Below are positions 39,734 to 48,620 of a stretch of 64,000 nt of DNA, in pieces. The DNA is from Azospirillum sp. TSH100 (GTDB lineage Bacteria; Pseudomonadota; Alphaproteobacteria; Azospirillales; Azospirillaceae). Made by a program: the position numbers and the translations under genes. Each line of letters starts with the position of its first letter. Within the stretch, counting starts at the first letter, position 1. The stretch covers positions 2,648,115 to 2,712,114 of the forward strand of contig NZ_CP039634.1 of the NCBI RefSeq assembly GCF_004923295.1. The letters run 5' to 3'. Under the pieces are notes generated by a model. It was not told where the DNA came from and did no database searches. It saw only the letters and a program-made list of their open reading frames with translations.

Positions 39734-41119
39734 TCAGGCATCGATCGCCTTGCCCAGCTCGACCGGATCGACCTCGCCCTGCTCCAGTGCGACATCCGAA
39801 ACCGTCTCTTCCGCACGACGCTCCAGCACGGCGGCGAAGAAGCCGTCGGTGTCGTGCTTCGCCGGAGTCAGCCGCAGATACGGACCCTCGACCGGCGGCG
39901 GCGCGCCGGCCTCCTCCTCCGCCCACACCTCGGCGACCGGCTTGACGATGAAGTCATGGTGCGTTTGCAGGAACGCCTCGACCTGCGCCTCGTTCTCGTC
40001 ATGCAGCATGGAGCAGGTGGCGTAGATCAGCCGCCCGCCCGGCTTCACCAGACGCGCGGCGCTGTCGAGGATGTTCGCCTGAAGCGGCAGCAGCTGCTCC
40101 AGCCCCGGCCCGAGCTGGCGCCAGCGGGCGTCCGGGTTGCGGCGCCATGTGCCGGTGCCGGAGCACGGCGCATCGACCAGCACGCGGTCGAACTTGCGCT
40201 TGTGGCGCTTCACCCAGGGATCGCGCTCGCTGGTCAGCGGATGGGCCTCGATGTTGTGCAGGCCGGCGCGGCGGAACCGCTCGGCGGCGCGCTTCAGGCG
40301 CTTGTCCAGCACGTCGCAGGCGACGACCCGGCCCTTGTTCTTCATCAATGCAGCGACGGCCAGCGTCTTGCCGCCGGCGCCGGCGCAGAAATCCACCACC
40401 TGATGGCCCGGCTTCGGCGCGACGGCCAAGGCCACAAGCTGCGAGCCCTCGTCCTGGATCTCGACCAGACCGTCCTTGAACGCCTCGACGCTGCCGAGCG
40501 GCGGACGCCCCTTCACCCGCAGGCCCAGCGGCGACCATTGCGTGGTCTCCGCCGTGATCTGCGCCTTGGCCAGCGCCTTGATCGCGCTCTGCTGGTTCGC
40601 CTTCAGCGGGTTGATGCGCAGGTCGAGCGGCGCCGCCTCCAGCAGCTTCTCCATCTCCACACCGAAGCGGTCGCCGAGCGAGGCGCGCATCGGCGCCTCC
40701 GCCCAGTCCGGGCATTCCACCCGCACCGTCTCCGGCATGTCGGGATGGTCCATCGTGTGGCTTTCCAGCTTGCCGACCATCGCCAGCTCGTCGTCGGTCA
40801 GGCGGGCCGGGGCGAACTTGCCGCCGCTGAACATCTCCAGCACGACGCCGGCGTTGCGGCTCTCTTCCAGCAGCAGATAGGCCAGGATGCGGGCGCGCGG
40901 GGTGGGGCGCTCGTAGCCGCCGCGCTCGATCCACCAGCCGAGCCGGGCATGGCGGCGCAGGATCGCGTAGGCCATCTGGGCGATGGCGGTGCGGTCCTTC
41001 GAGCCGATGTAGCGGCGGTTGCGGAAATAGGCGCTCATCACCGCGTCGGCGGGGCGAGGGGTCTCGTCGATCTCGGTCAGCAGATCGATGACCGCCTGGA
41101 GGCGGGCGGCGGGTGTCAT
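39734..41119 (-). CDS. RsmB/NOP family RNA (cytosine-C5) methyltransferase
   Basis: 461 residues from MTPAARLQAVIDLLTEID, preceded by AAGGGA. An N-terminal NusB-like or helical domain is followed by the SAM-dependent Rossmann domain: VDFCAGAGGKTLAVAAL, the catalytic loop DAPCSGTGTWRRNPD (PCS) and YATCSMLHDENEAQ (TCS). It probably methylates 16S rRNA, but the exact target cannot be told. Gene order with pepA and holC downstream suggests an informal operon. Confidence 0.92.
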   Translation of the reverse strand: MTPAARLQAVIDLLTEIDETPRPADAVMSAYFRNRRYIGSKDRTAIAQMAYAILRRHARLGWWIERGGYERPTPRARILAYLLLEESRNAGVVLEMFSGGKFAPARLTDDELAMVGKLESHTMDHPDMPETVRVECPDWAEAPMRASLGDRFGVEMEKLLEAAPLDLRINPLKANQQSAIKALAKAQITAETTQWSPLGLRVKGRPPLGSVEAFKDGLVEIQDEGSQLVALAVAPKPGHQVVDFCAGAGGKTLAVAALMKNKGRVVACDVLDKRLKRAAERFRRAGLHNIEAHPLTSERDPWVKRHKRKFDRVLVDAPCSGTGTWRRNPDARWRQLGPGLEQLLPLQANILDSAARLVKPGGRLIYATCSMLHDENEAQVEAFLQTHHDFIVKPVAEVWAEEEAGAPPPVEGPYLRLTPAKHDTDGFFAAVLERRAEETVSDVALEQGEVDPVELGKAIDA

Positions 41120-41495
41120 GGCGTCTGGTCCCTTGGGGTGTCTCATGGCGGCGAACGGGACCGGCAGCCCGCATGTTCCCCCGAACACCGGGGACGGGAT
41201 GCAAACTGCGGACGGTCCTACGCGTATGGGCTGTCGATACCGCGTTTGCCGCGTCCTGTCACGCCTTGCCGCCGCGCGGCTGCCCCGCTTGCCCCCCGGA
41301 ACCCTCCCGCCGGGCCCCCGCCCGTGACAAGCGGCCGCGACCTATCCGAAAGTGCAGGTCAGGGGTTGACGACTCGAGGTAACCACCGGCACAAACGGGA
41401 GGGTGATGTGACCTTATCGTGACCGGACCGCGAGCGCGTTCAAACGGTCCGTGGGTCTTCGACGGACAGATTTGATGCTGGGGACGGAGTGCGCG
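41120..41495. other. divergent intergenic region between an RsmB-like gene and mltA
   Basis: 376 bases with no supported gene. On the right it holds a perfect 7-bp inverted repeat CGGACCG/CGGTCCG (41424-41451), close to the mltA start. A TTGACG at 41366 could be a -35 box, but its -10 partner is poor. Confidence 0.5.
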
Positions 41496-42674
41496 ATGGC
41501 GGCTGCGGCTGGGGTGGCGTGTGCGCGTGACGTGAAAAAAGCCGTACGGCGCAGCCTGAGGCTGGCGCTGATGGGCGGTCTGCTGGCGATGCTGGCGGCC
41601 TGCGCCGGCACCGATCCCACGGTGGATGGTCAGCGACGGACGGCCCAGCGCCCGACCTGGGATCAGGTCTCGCCCGACTTCCGTCATCTCGCCGGCTGGA
41701 TCGACGACGATCATGCCCAGGCGGTACCCGCCGTGCAGCGCACCTGCGGCTGGGTCAAGAACCAGCCGCCGGGCAAGCCGATGGGTCAGCTGCGCGCCGC
41801 CGGCACCACCGACGACTGGCGCGCCATCTGCGCCGCCGCCCGCGACCTGCCCCCCGGCGACAGCGAGGCGGCCCGCCGCTTCTTCGAGAGCTTCTTCACC
41901 CCGCGCGACGTCAGCAACGGCGAGAGCGGCCTGTTCACAGGCTATTACGAGATCGAGCTGCACGGCAGCTGGACGCCGAGCGAGCGCTACAACGTCCCGC
42001 TCTACCGCATGCCGGCCCGCGGCAAGAACGGCCTGCCCAGCCGCGCCCGCATCGAGAACGGCGCGCTGAAGGGCAAGGGATTGGAGCTGATGTGGGTGGA
42101 CGACCCGATCGACGCCTTCTTCCTTGAAATCCAGGGGTCGGGCCGGGCGATCATGGCCGACGGGTCGGTGGTCGGCATCCATTACGCCGGCCAGAACGGT
42201 CACAGCTATTACCCGATCGGCCGCCATATCATCGACATCGGCGACGCCACGCCGGAACAGATGTCGTTGCAGACGATCCGGCGCTGGCTGAAGGACCATC
42301 CGGCCGAGGCCCAGCGGGTGATGAACCTCAACCCCTCCTACGTCTTCTTCAAGGTGAAGCCAGAGGTCGGCGCCCGCGGCGCCCGCAACATGGAGCTGAC
42401 CCCCGGCCGCAGCCTCGCCGTCGATGCCGACCATATCCCGCTGGGCGTGCCCCTGTGGCTGGAGGTGCGCGACGCCCCGGTGCCGGGCGGCGCCATCAAC
42501 CGGCTGGTGGTGGCGCAGGACACCGGCGGCGCCATCAAGGGTCCGGTGCGCGGCGACCTGTTCTGGGGCCACGGCCCGCAGGCGGAGGAAGGGGCCGGCG
42601 TCATGAAGGCGCGCGGCCACTATACCATGCTGGCGCCGCGCAACCTGTCGGTCCAGACCGCACAGCGGAAGTAA
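41496..42674 (+). CDS. mltA: membrane-bound lytic murein transglycosylase A
   Basis: Cleaves peptidoglycan glycan strands. 392 residues from MAAAAGVACARDVKK, with GGACGGAG upstream. The lipobox is LAAC in MGGLLAMLAACAG. The MltA core follows: GLFTGYYEIELHGSWTPS, FFLEIQGSGRAIMADGS, VFFKVKPEVGARGA, and the 3D domain with the catalytic Asp in VVAQDTGGAIKGPVRGDLFW. Periplasmic, outer membrane anchored. Confidence 0.96.
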   Translation: MAAAAGVACARDVKKAVRRSLRLALMGGLLAMLAACAGTDPTVDGQRRTAQRPTWDQVSPDFRHLAGWIDDDHAQAVPAVQRTCGWVKNQPPGKPMGQLRAAGTTDDWRAICAAARDLPPGDSEAARRFFESFFTPRDVSNGESGLFTGYYEIELHGSWTPSERYNVPLYRMPARGKNGLPSRARIENGALKGKGLELMWVDDPIDAFFLEIQGSGRAIMADGSVVGIHYAGQNGHSYYPIGRHIIDIGDATPEQMSLQTIRRWLKDHPAEAQRVMNLNPSYVFFKVKPEVGARGARNMELTPGRSLAVDADHIPLGVPLWLEVRDAPVPGGAINRLVVAQDTGGAIKGPVRGDLFWGHGPQAEEGAGVMKARGHYTMLAPRNLSVQTAQRK

Positions 42675-42687
42675 CGGGGCGGAAGTG

Positions 42688-43227
42688 ATGGCGGCGGGCG
42701 AGGAAATCCGGCTGGAACGGCTGACGGATTTGCCCGACCGGGCGATGGCTGTGGCAGCCCTGGAGGAGATCTTCTTCGCCTCCACCACCCGGACGGAATT
42801 CGCCTCCGCCGCCGACCGCGCCGCCTTCCTCGCCACCTGGACCGGCTGGTTCGTGGAAGACGCGCCGCGGGACATCTGGATGGCGGTGGCGGCCGATGGT
42901 CGGATCGTCGGCTACCTCACCGGCTGCAAGGACAGCGCCGGCTCGGCGGAACTGGCCCGGCGCATTCCGAAATACGAGGTTTTCGCCGACCATTTCGCCG
43001 CCTACCCCGCCCATTTCCACATCAATGTCCGGCCGGGCTGGCGGGAGCATGGGCTGGGGCGCCGGCTGCTCGACCGCTTCACCGAGGATTGCCGGGCCGA
43101 CGGGTTGGCCGGCGTGCATCTGGTCACCGCCGTCTTCGCCCGCAATGTCGAATTCTACCGGCGCGCCGGCTTCACCGACGCCTGCCAGCGCGGCCCCCTG
43201 CTGTTCCTCGGCAGGCGCCTGTGCTAG
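42688..43227 (+). CDS. GNAT family N-acetyltransferase
   Basis: 179 residues. Acetyl-CoA binding motif HINVRPGWREHGLGRRLLD and the following AVFARNVEFYRRAGFTDAC are clear. It starts 13 bases after mltA, so it is probably co-transcribed with it and with the downstream methyltransferase. Substrate unknown. Confidence 0.88.
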   Translation: MAAGEEIRLERLTDLPDRAMAVAALEEIFFASTTRTEFASAADRAAFLATWTGWFVEDAPRDIWMAVAADGRIVGYLTGCKDSAGSAELARRIPKYEVFADHFAAYPAHFHINVRPGWREHGLGRRLLDRFTEDCRADGLAGVHLVTAVFARNVEFYRRAGFTDACQRGPLLFLGRRLC

Positions 43228-43276
43228 GCAGGGGCGTTCCCCTCCCGGAAAGCCCCCTGCCGGAAAGCCTGCTGTC

Positions 43277-44041
43277 ATGACCCGCCCGCCCCTGCTGATC
43301 GAAAGCCCGCAGAACCCGCAGTTCAAGCTGTGGGAATCGGCGCTGGAAAGCCGCGGGCTGAAGAAGAACGGCAAGTTCCTGCTGGCCGGCCTGAAGACGG
43401 TGCCGGAAGCGCTGCGCCAACATCCCGAGCGATTCGAGCGGCTGCTGTTCACCGACCCCGCCCAGATCGCGGGGTGGCGCCTGCCGCCGGGTGTCGAACC
43501 GGTACAGCTCGCCCCCGCCCTGTTCCGGACGCTGGACGTGTCGGGCACCGGCTTTCCGCTGCTGGTCGGTGCCGTACCGAAGATGCCGGCCATCGACCTG
43601 TCGCAGCCGCCGCACGGATTGGAACTGCTGTGCGCGCTGGGCGATCCCAGCAATCTGGGCGCCCTGCTGCGCAGTGCGGCGGCCTTCGGCGTGTCGCGGA
43701 TCGTCCTGCTGGAGGGGGCGGCGCATCCCTTCCACCCCAAGTGCCTGCGCGCGGCCTCCAATGCCCAATTCGCGCTGACCCTGTTCCGTGGCCCGCGCTG
43801 GAACGCGGTGAACGAGGCGGCGGGCCCGCTCTATGCGCTGGACGGCGGCGGCGAGGATCTGACCCGCTTCGACTGGCCGGCGGACATGCGGCTGATCCTG
43901 GGCGAGGAGGGCCAGGGCGTGCCGGCCGACTGTCCGGCGGAGCGGCTGTCGGTGCCGACGACCGGAACGGTGGAGTCGCTGAATGCCACGGTGGCGGTCA
44001 GCGTGGCGCTGTTCGCGCGGTATGCGGCCATCAAGGGGTAG
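43277..44041 (+). CDS. SpoU/TrmH family RNA 2'-O-methyltransferase
   Basis: 254 residues from MTRPPLLIESPQNPQFKLW. The N-terminal substrate-binding domain is followed by the SPOUT domain with all three motifs: GDPSNLGALLRSAAAFGV, ILGEEGQGVP and VESLNATVAVSVALFARY. Substrate (rRNA or tRNA) cannot be told. Last gene of the mltA run, converging on the bacteriophytochrome. Confidence 0.94.
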   Translation: MTRPPLLIESPQNPQFKLWESALESRGLKKNGKFLLAGLKTVPEALRQHPERFERLLFTDPAQIAGWRLPPGVEPVQLAPALFRTLDVSGTGFPLLVGAVPKMPAIDLSQPPHGLELLCALGDPSNLGALLRSAAAFGVSRIVLLEGAAHPFHPKCLRAASNAQFALTLFRGPRWNAVNEAAGPLYALDGGGEDLTRFDWPADMRLILGEEGQGVPADCPAERLSVPTTGTVESLNATVAVSVALFARYAAIKG

Positions 44042-44048
44042 GCATTCC

Positions 44049-46598
44049 CTACCCCATCACCGACGCCAGCACCTGCACCACCTGATCCGACCCGTAGGGC
44101 TTCTTCAGCACCGGCACATCCGTGAAGCGCTCCGGCACCGCGGCGAACTCGCCGTAGCCGGTGGCGAACACGAACGGGATTCCCAACTCCCGCAGCCGCT
44201 CGGCCACAGCGACCGAAGTCTCGTTGCCGAGATTGATGTCCAGCACCCCCACCACCGGCGGGTCCTCGTCGATCAGGCGCAGCGCGTGACGGACGCCGGC
44301 GGCGGTGTTGACACGGCTTGCGTTGAAGCTCAACAGCACGTCCTCCGTCGCCATGGCGATGATCATGTTGTCCTCCAGCAGCAGGACCGGGCCGCCGATG
44401 GAGAAATCGGCCGCCGGCACCGGCAGGCTGCGGCCGCCGCCGCCCGGCAGGCTGTCGGCGATGGTGACGAACCGGGCCGGGATCATGAAGCGCGCCCGCA
44501 GGCCGGACAGGGCATAGGTCACCTCCGCCTCGCCCTGCAGATCATGGGGAACCGAGCGTTCGATCACCGTGGTGCCGAAGCCGGTCCGCGACGGCGCCCG
44601 CACCGGCGGGCCGCCATTCTCCTGCCAGTCGATCAGCAGCCGCCCGCCCTCGTCGATCGACCAGTCGGCCTCGACCCAGCCGCCGCTGTCGCTGAGCGCG
44701 CCATATTTGGCCGAATTGGTGGTCAGCTCATGCACCACCAGTGCGAAGACGGAGAAGGCCTGCGGCGCCAGCAGCACCTCCGGCCCGGACAGGCGCACCC
44801 GCTCGCTGCTGGCCGACAGATAGGCGCCGACCTCCGCCACGATCAGGGCGCGCAGCGAGGCCGGTCCCCAATTGTCGGCGGTGATCTGGTCATGGGCACG
44901 GGCCAGCGCCTCGATGCGGCCGGCGACGATGGCGACGAACTGCTGCACCGTTTCCGCCCCGCTCTCGCTCTGCCGCACCAGCGCGCGGACGAGGCTGAGG
45001 ATGTTGCGGACGCGGTGGTTCAACTCGGCGATCAGCAACTCCTGCCGCTCGGTTGCCTCCTTGCGGGTGCGGCCGGCGACGTCGGCCAGCCGCAGCACCA
45101 CCTCCAGCAGGGTCACCCGCAGGGATTCGGCATTGCGCTCGTCCAGTTCGGTCCAGGGCTTCGACCGGCCGCGCACCGTCTCCTTCCACGCCTCGAAGCT
45201 CTTGCGCGGAGTCAGGCGCGGACCATTGGGGCCGTATTCCGCCGGCTTGGTCGGGTCGCCGCCCCAGGTGATGGTGCGGACCAACTCCTTGCGGAAGAAG
45301 ACCAGATAGTCGCGCGGCGTGCGCGACACCGGGATCGCCAGCAGGCCGCAGGCCCGTTCGGTGAAGTCGCCGGCCGCCGGATGGACGGTCCCCAGCTGGT
45401 CGGTCAGGTAGATCCTGCTGGGCGGCGTCCGGTGCAGGAAGCGCATGACGCCCAGCACCTCCTCCCGCGTCGGCGTCTCGCCTTCCATGTGCAGCTGGCC
45501 GTCGATGCAGCAGGCGAAGCCGTCGCAGTCGATCAGCGTCCGCAGCTCCATCGCGAAGGAGACGAGGCTGTCCAGCGGCGACTCGCTGTCGGCGATCATC
45601 GACATGATGCGGACATGGGCGCGGCGGGCCTGCGCCTCCTGCTGGCTCTCCTGCTCGCGCTCACGCCCCTCCAGCAACAGCGAGACCATCTGGCCGAACA
45701 GCTCGGCGGTGGTCCGCCGCTCGAAGGACAGCGAGCGGGCATGGCGGTGATGGCAGGCGAACAGGCCCCACAGCTTGCCGTGCCGCAGGATCGACACCGA
45801 CAGCGAGGCATTCACCCCCATGTTGCGCAGATATTCGACATGGATCAGCGACACGCTGCGCAGCAGGCTGAGCGACAGGTCCAGCGGCTGCCCCAGCGGA
45901 TCGACCGCCGGCATCACCGGCACCGGCGCCGCGTTGACGTCGCCGATGCAGCGCAGCCAGCTGCGTTCATACAGGCGCCGGGCCTGCTGCGGGATATCGG
46001 AGGCCGGATAGCGCTGACCGAGGAAGCTGCCAATGCCGTGCACCGCCGATTCCGCGATCACCTCCCCCGCCCCGTCGGGGGCGAAGCGGTAGACCATCAC
46101 CCGGTCGAAGCCGGTCAGCGCCCGCATCTGCCGCGCCGCCTCGCGGCAGAACGCGTCGAAACCACGGGTGTTCTGCACCCGCGCGATCATCGAACGCAGC
46201 AGCGATCCGGAATCCTGCGGCCCCTCCCCTTCGCTCGGTTCGGCCTCGATCACAATGGTGGAGCCGGACAGGTGGACCGCCACGTCGCAGACCGGGGCGA
46301 CGTCCGACAGATGAACCCCGAAGGCACGCTCGACGCTGCCGTTGATATGGGCGATCTGCAGCCGGCCGCGAATGGTGTGCAACGCCTCGCCCGTGATGAC
46401 GCGGGCCAGCGGATGCCCCAGCAGGTCATCGGGCTCCACCCCCAGCCAACGGCCGATGTTGGCGGAGACATGGACGACGATCCAATCGGCCGTGACGGCG
46501 ATCAGGAAACCGGTTGGTTGGATAAGGCCCAGCTGGTGGATGGGCTCCCGGTCGCAATCGGTGAGGTCGACTGACCCCGAAGGAACCGCGCCGCTCAT
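44049..46598 (-). CDS. bacteriophytochrome HWE histidine kinase with C-terminal receiver
   Basis: Red/far-red light sensor, 849 residues. Order: N-terminal segment with the biliverdin Cys15 (LTDCDREPIHQLG), PAS (about 25-115), GAF (about 140-310, with YPASDIPQ at 197-204 and ACHHRH), PHY (about 330-500, tongue motif PRKSF at 464-468), HWE kinase (phospho-His528 in ELNHRVRNILSL, HELTTNSAKYGAL, and DWQENGG) and a receiver (LEDNMIIAM, phospho-Asp in GVLDINLG, Lys in LKKPYG). No heme oxygenase gene is nearby to make biliverdin. It is cytoplasmic and probably phosphorylates its own receiver or a partner. Confidence 0.96.
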   Translation of the reverse strand: MSGAVPSGSVDLTDCDREPIHQLGLIQPTGFLIAVTADWIVVHVSANIGRWLGVEPDDLLGHPLARVITGEALHTIRGRLQIAHINGSVERAFGVHLSDVAPVCDVAVHLSGSTIVIEAEPSEGEGPQDSGSLLRSMIARVQNTRGFDAFCREAARQMRALTGFDRVMVYRFAPDGAGEVIAESAVHGIGSFLGQRYPASDIPQQARRLYERSWLRCIGDVNAAPVPVMPAVDPLGQPLDLSLSLLRSVSLIHVEYLRNMGVNASLSVSILRHGKLWGLFACHHRHARSLSFERRTTAELFGQMVSLLLEGREREQESQQEAQARRAHVRIMSMIADSESPLDSLVSFAMELRTLIDCDGFACCIDGQLHMEGETPTREEVLGVMRFLHRTPPSRIYLTDQLGTVHPAAGDFTERACGLLAIPVSRTPRDYLVFFRKELVRTITWGGDPTKPAEYGPNGPRLTPRKSFEAWKETVRGRSKPWTELDERNAESLRVTLLEVVLRLADVAGRTRKEATERQELLIAELNHRVRNILSLVRALVRQSESGAETVQQFVAIVAGRIEALARAHDQITADNWGPASLRALIVAEVGAYLSASSERVRLSGPEVLLAPQAFSVFALVVHELTTNSAKYGALSDSGGWVEADWSIDEGGRLLIDWQENGGPPVRAPSRTGFGTTVIERSVPHDLQGEAEVTYALSGLRARFMIPARFVTIADSLPGGGGRSLPVPAADFSIGGPVLLLEDNMIIAMATEDVLLSFNASRVNTAAGVRHALRLIDEDPPVVGVLDINLGNETSVAVAERLRELGIPFVFATGYGEFAAVPERFTDVPVLKKPYGSDQVVQVLASVMG

Positions 46599-47004
46599 CG
46601 AGCAAAGACTTCGGACAAACGCGACCTCTAGCGGAAGCTGGACCGGCGTCGTTTGTCACGCACAGCCAAGGGATTTCAGAAACAATCTAGGCAGGAGGAT
46701 GGATCGTCGCAACGATCCAAAATGGCTATTCCTATGTTCTGATTAAGAGACGTTAACTTAACATAGGATAAGATTTTGGCCGGATTGGAGCGCGATCGAG
46801 TTCATCAGGCTTTGGCTGCGCGGGAGGCGCCGCCATTACGACACAGCACTTTTTCAACTCCAAATGAGCATTGGAACCTGGAGTTGGCGCCTCCTCCCAA
46901 GGGACCCCAAAAATTCCGTACCGGACCCATTCATCTCCGGCGGGCTGCCCGAGAGCTGGCCATGGTCCAGGGTGATGGCCATTCCATGACCACCGGGATC
47001 CGCC
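46599..47004. other. intergenic region upstream of bacteriophytochrome and Nudix genes
   Basis: 406 bases, AT-richer than average, with no supported gene. It holds divergent promoters and the inverted repeat at 46730-46768 listed separately. An ORF at 46776 overlaps the Nudix gene in another frame and lacks coding character. Confidence 0.6.
46730..46768. promoter_or_regulatory. operator-like inverted repeats upstream of bacteriophytochrome
   Basis: TCCTATGTT (46730-46738) and AACATAGGA (46760-46768) are perfect 9-bp inverted arms 21 bases apart. Within the spacer lies GTTAA-C-TTAAC (46752-46762), a perfect palindrome. Both lie in an AT-rich patch between divergent genes. Confidence 0.6.
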
Positions 47005-47619
47005 ATGACAATCCTTTCGCTTGCAAACGACTCCACTGCCGAGGACGAGCGCATCCGCATCCGCGACGTCACGCTGCTGTCCGACGACTGGTATGTGCTG
47101 AAGAAGACCACTTTCGACTATCGCCGCCGCGACGGCAGCTGGCAGACCCTAAGCCGGGAGACCTATGACCGCGGCAACGGGGCGGCTCTGCTGCTCTACG
47201 ATCCGACCCGCGGCACCGTCCTGCTGACCCGGCAGTTCCGCTTTCCCGCCTATGTCAACGGCCACGTCGAACCGCTGCTGGAGGTCTGCGCCGGCCTGCT
47301 CGACGACCGCAGTCCGGAAGACGCGATCCGGGCCGAGGCCGAGGAGGAGCTCGGAGTGACCATCCAGGCGCCCCGCCGGGTATTCGACGCCTTCATGAGC
47401 CCCGGCTCGGTAACGGAGCGGCTGGCCTTCTTCGTCGCCGAATACCGCGCCGCCGACCGCAGGGACGGCGGTGGCGTCGCCGAGGAGGGCGAGGACATCG
47501 AGGTGGTCGAGTTGACCTTCGCCGATGCCCTTGCCATGGTCGGCAGCGGGGCGATCCTGGACGGCAAGACCATCATGCTGTTGCAGCACGCCGCCCTTCA
47601 CGGCCTGCTGCCGCGGTGA
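47005..47619 (+). CDS. Nudix hydrolase, NudK/ADP-sugar pyrophosphatase-like
   Basis: 204 residues from MTILSLANDSTAEDERI. A Nudix box is present: GLLDDRSPEDAIRAEAEEELGV, with the usual REXXEE Arg replaced, as in NudK-type GDP-mannose hydrolases. N-terminal part LSDDWYVLKKTTFDYRR and RETYDRGNGAALLLYD match the nucleoside diphosphate-sugar hydrolase group. Precise substrate is inferred. Followed closely by a LysR gene. Confidence 0.87.
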   Translation: MTILSLANDSTAEDERIRIRDVTLLSDDWYVLKKTTFDYRRRDGSWQTLSRETYDRGNGAALLLYDPTRGTVLLTRQFRFPAYVNGHVEPLLEVCAGLLDDRSPEDAIRAEAEEELGVTIQAPRRVFDAFMSPGSVTERLAFFVAEYRAADRRDGGGVAEEGEDIEVVELTFADALAMVGSGAILDGKTIMLLQHAALHGLLPR

Positions 47620-47681
47620 CGGCAACCGCCCGCCCCGCCGGACCAGGAGATTGGGAGCCGGGCGATTCGGACGGGGACTGG

Positions 47682-48599
47682 ATGATCGACGACGCGGAGT
47701 TAGATTGGGAGGATATCCGCGCCTTCCTGACCACGGCGCGCTGCGGCAGCCTGACGGCGGCGGCGCAGCGGTTGCGGTTGAGCCAACCCACCCTCGGCCG
47801 CCGGCTGAAGCGGCTGGAGGAGGCGCTGTGCGGCCCGCTGTTCGACCGCTTGCCCAACCGGCTGGAGCTGACGCCGCTCGGCCGCTCGGTACTGGACAGC
47901 GCCGCGGCCATGGGTGACGCCGCCGCGGCCTTCGCCCGCAACGCGGACCGGCTGGCCGCGACAAGCCAGCCGGTGCGGGTGACGGCGACCACCTCCGTCT
48001 CCGCCTTCCTCACCCTGCATCTGCCCGACCTGCTGGCGGAGACCGGGGCAGAGACAGGGGGGGTGGGCCTGACCATCCTCAGCACCCGCAACGCCCTGAA
48101 TCTCGCCCAGCGCGAGGCCGACATCGCGCTGCGCATGGACCGGGTGCCGGCCGAAGGCAATCTGGTCACCCGCCGGCTGGGGCGCTTCGGTTTCACGCTC
48201 TATGCGGCGCGGGGGGTGCGTGACGACTGGTCAGGCCGCTGGGACGGCGCACCGGTGGTCGGGCTGCCGGAGACCCGGCGGCGGCCGTCACAGTCGGGAT
48301 GGGTGGACGACACCGTTCGGGAACGCGGCGGCCGCATCGTGGCGCGGCTCAGCGAATTGCCGATGCGGCTCGACGCCGCCCGGCGCGGGATGGGGATGAC
48401 GCTGCTGCCCTGCGTGCTGGGCGATGCCGAACCCACACTGGTCCGCGTCATCGATCCTCCGGCCGTCCTGCGTGAGGATGTCCATCTGCTGGTCCACCGC
48501 GACCGGCGCGACGCGCCGGCCGTCGCCGCGGTGGTGGATGCCCTGGTCCGCCTGTTCCGCCGCCATGCCGACGCGCTGGCGGGAGAGCAGCATTCCTAA
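47682..48599 (+). CDS. LysR family transcriptional regulator
   Basis: 305 residues from MIDDAELDWEDIRAFLTTA, with GGGGAC upstream. The winged helix is LTAAAQRLRLSQPTLGRRLKRLEEALCGPLFDRLPNRLELTPLG, the LysR DNA-binding pattern. The effector domain follows (TTSVSAFLTLHLPDLLAE, STRNALNLAQREADIALRM). A GTG at 47616 overlaps the Nudix stop and is a possible longer start. No obvious target is adjacent except the Nudix gene. Confidence 0.9.
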   Translation: MIDDAELDWEDIRAFLTTARCGSLTAAAQRLRLSQPTLGRRLKRLEEALCGPLFDRLPNRLELTPLGRSVLDSAAAMGDAAAAFARNADRLAATSQPVRVTATTSVSAFLTLHLPDLLAETGAETGGVGLTILSTRNALNLAQREADIALRMDRVPAEGNLVTRRLGRFGFTLYAARGVRDDWSGRWDGAPVVGLPETRRRPSQSGWVDDTVRERGGRIVARLSELPMRLDAARRGMGMTLLPCVLGDAEPTLVRVIDPPAVLREDVHLLVHRDRRDAPAVAAVVDALVRLFRRHADALAGEQHS

Positions 48600-48620
48600 T
48601 CGCAGCGTATGCTCCGGGCC

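Noticed and set aside
41259..42875. 538-residue minus-strand ORF opposite mltA
   Set aside because: Antisense shadow; mltA has signal peptide, lipobox and catalytic Asp on the plus strand.
43983..46574. 863-residue plus-strand ORF opposite the bacteriophytochrome
   Set aside because: Complementary strand of a phytochrome with all motifs intact; its translation shows only antisense low-complexity His/Gln/Arg sequence.
46776..47168. 130-residue plus-strand ORF overlapping the Nudix gene start
   Set aside because: Out of frame with the Nudix gene, no ribosome binding site, no coding character in its first half.
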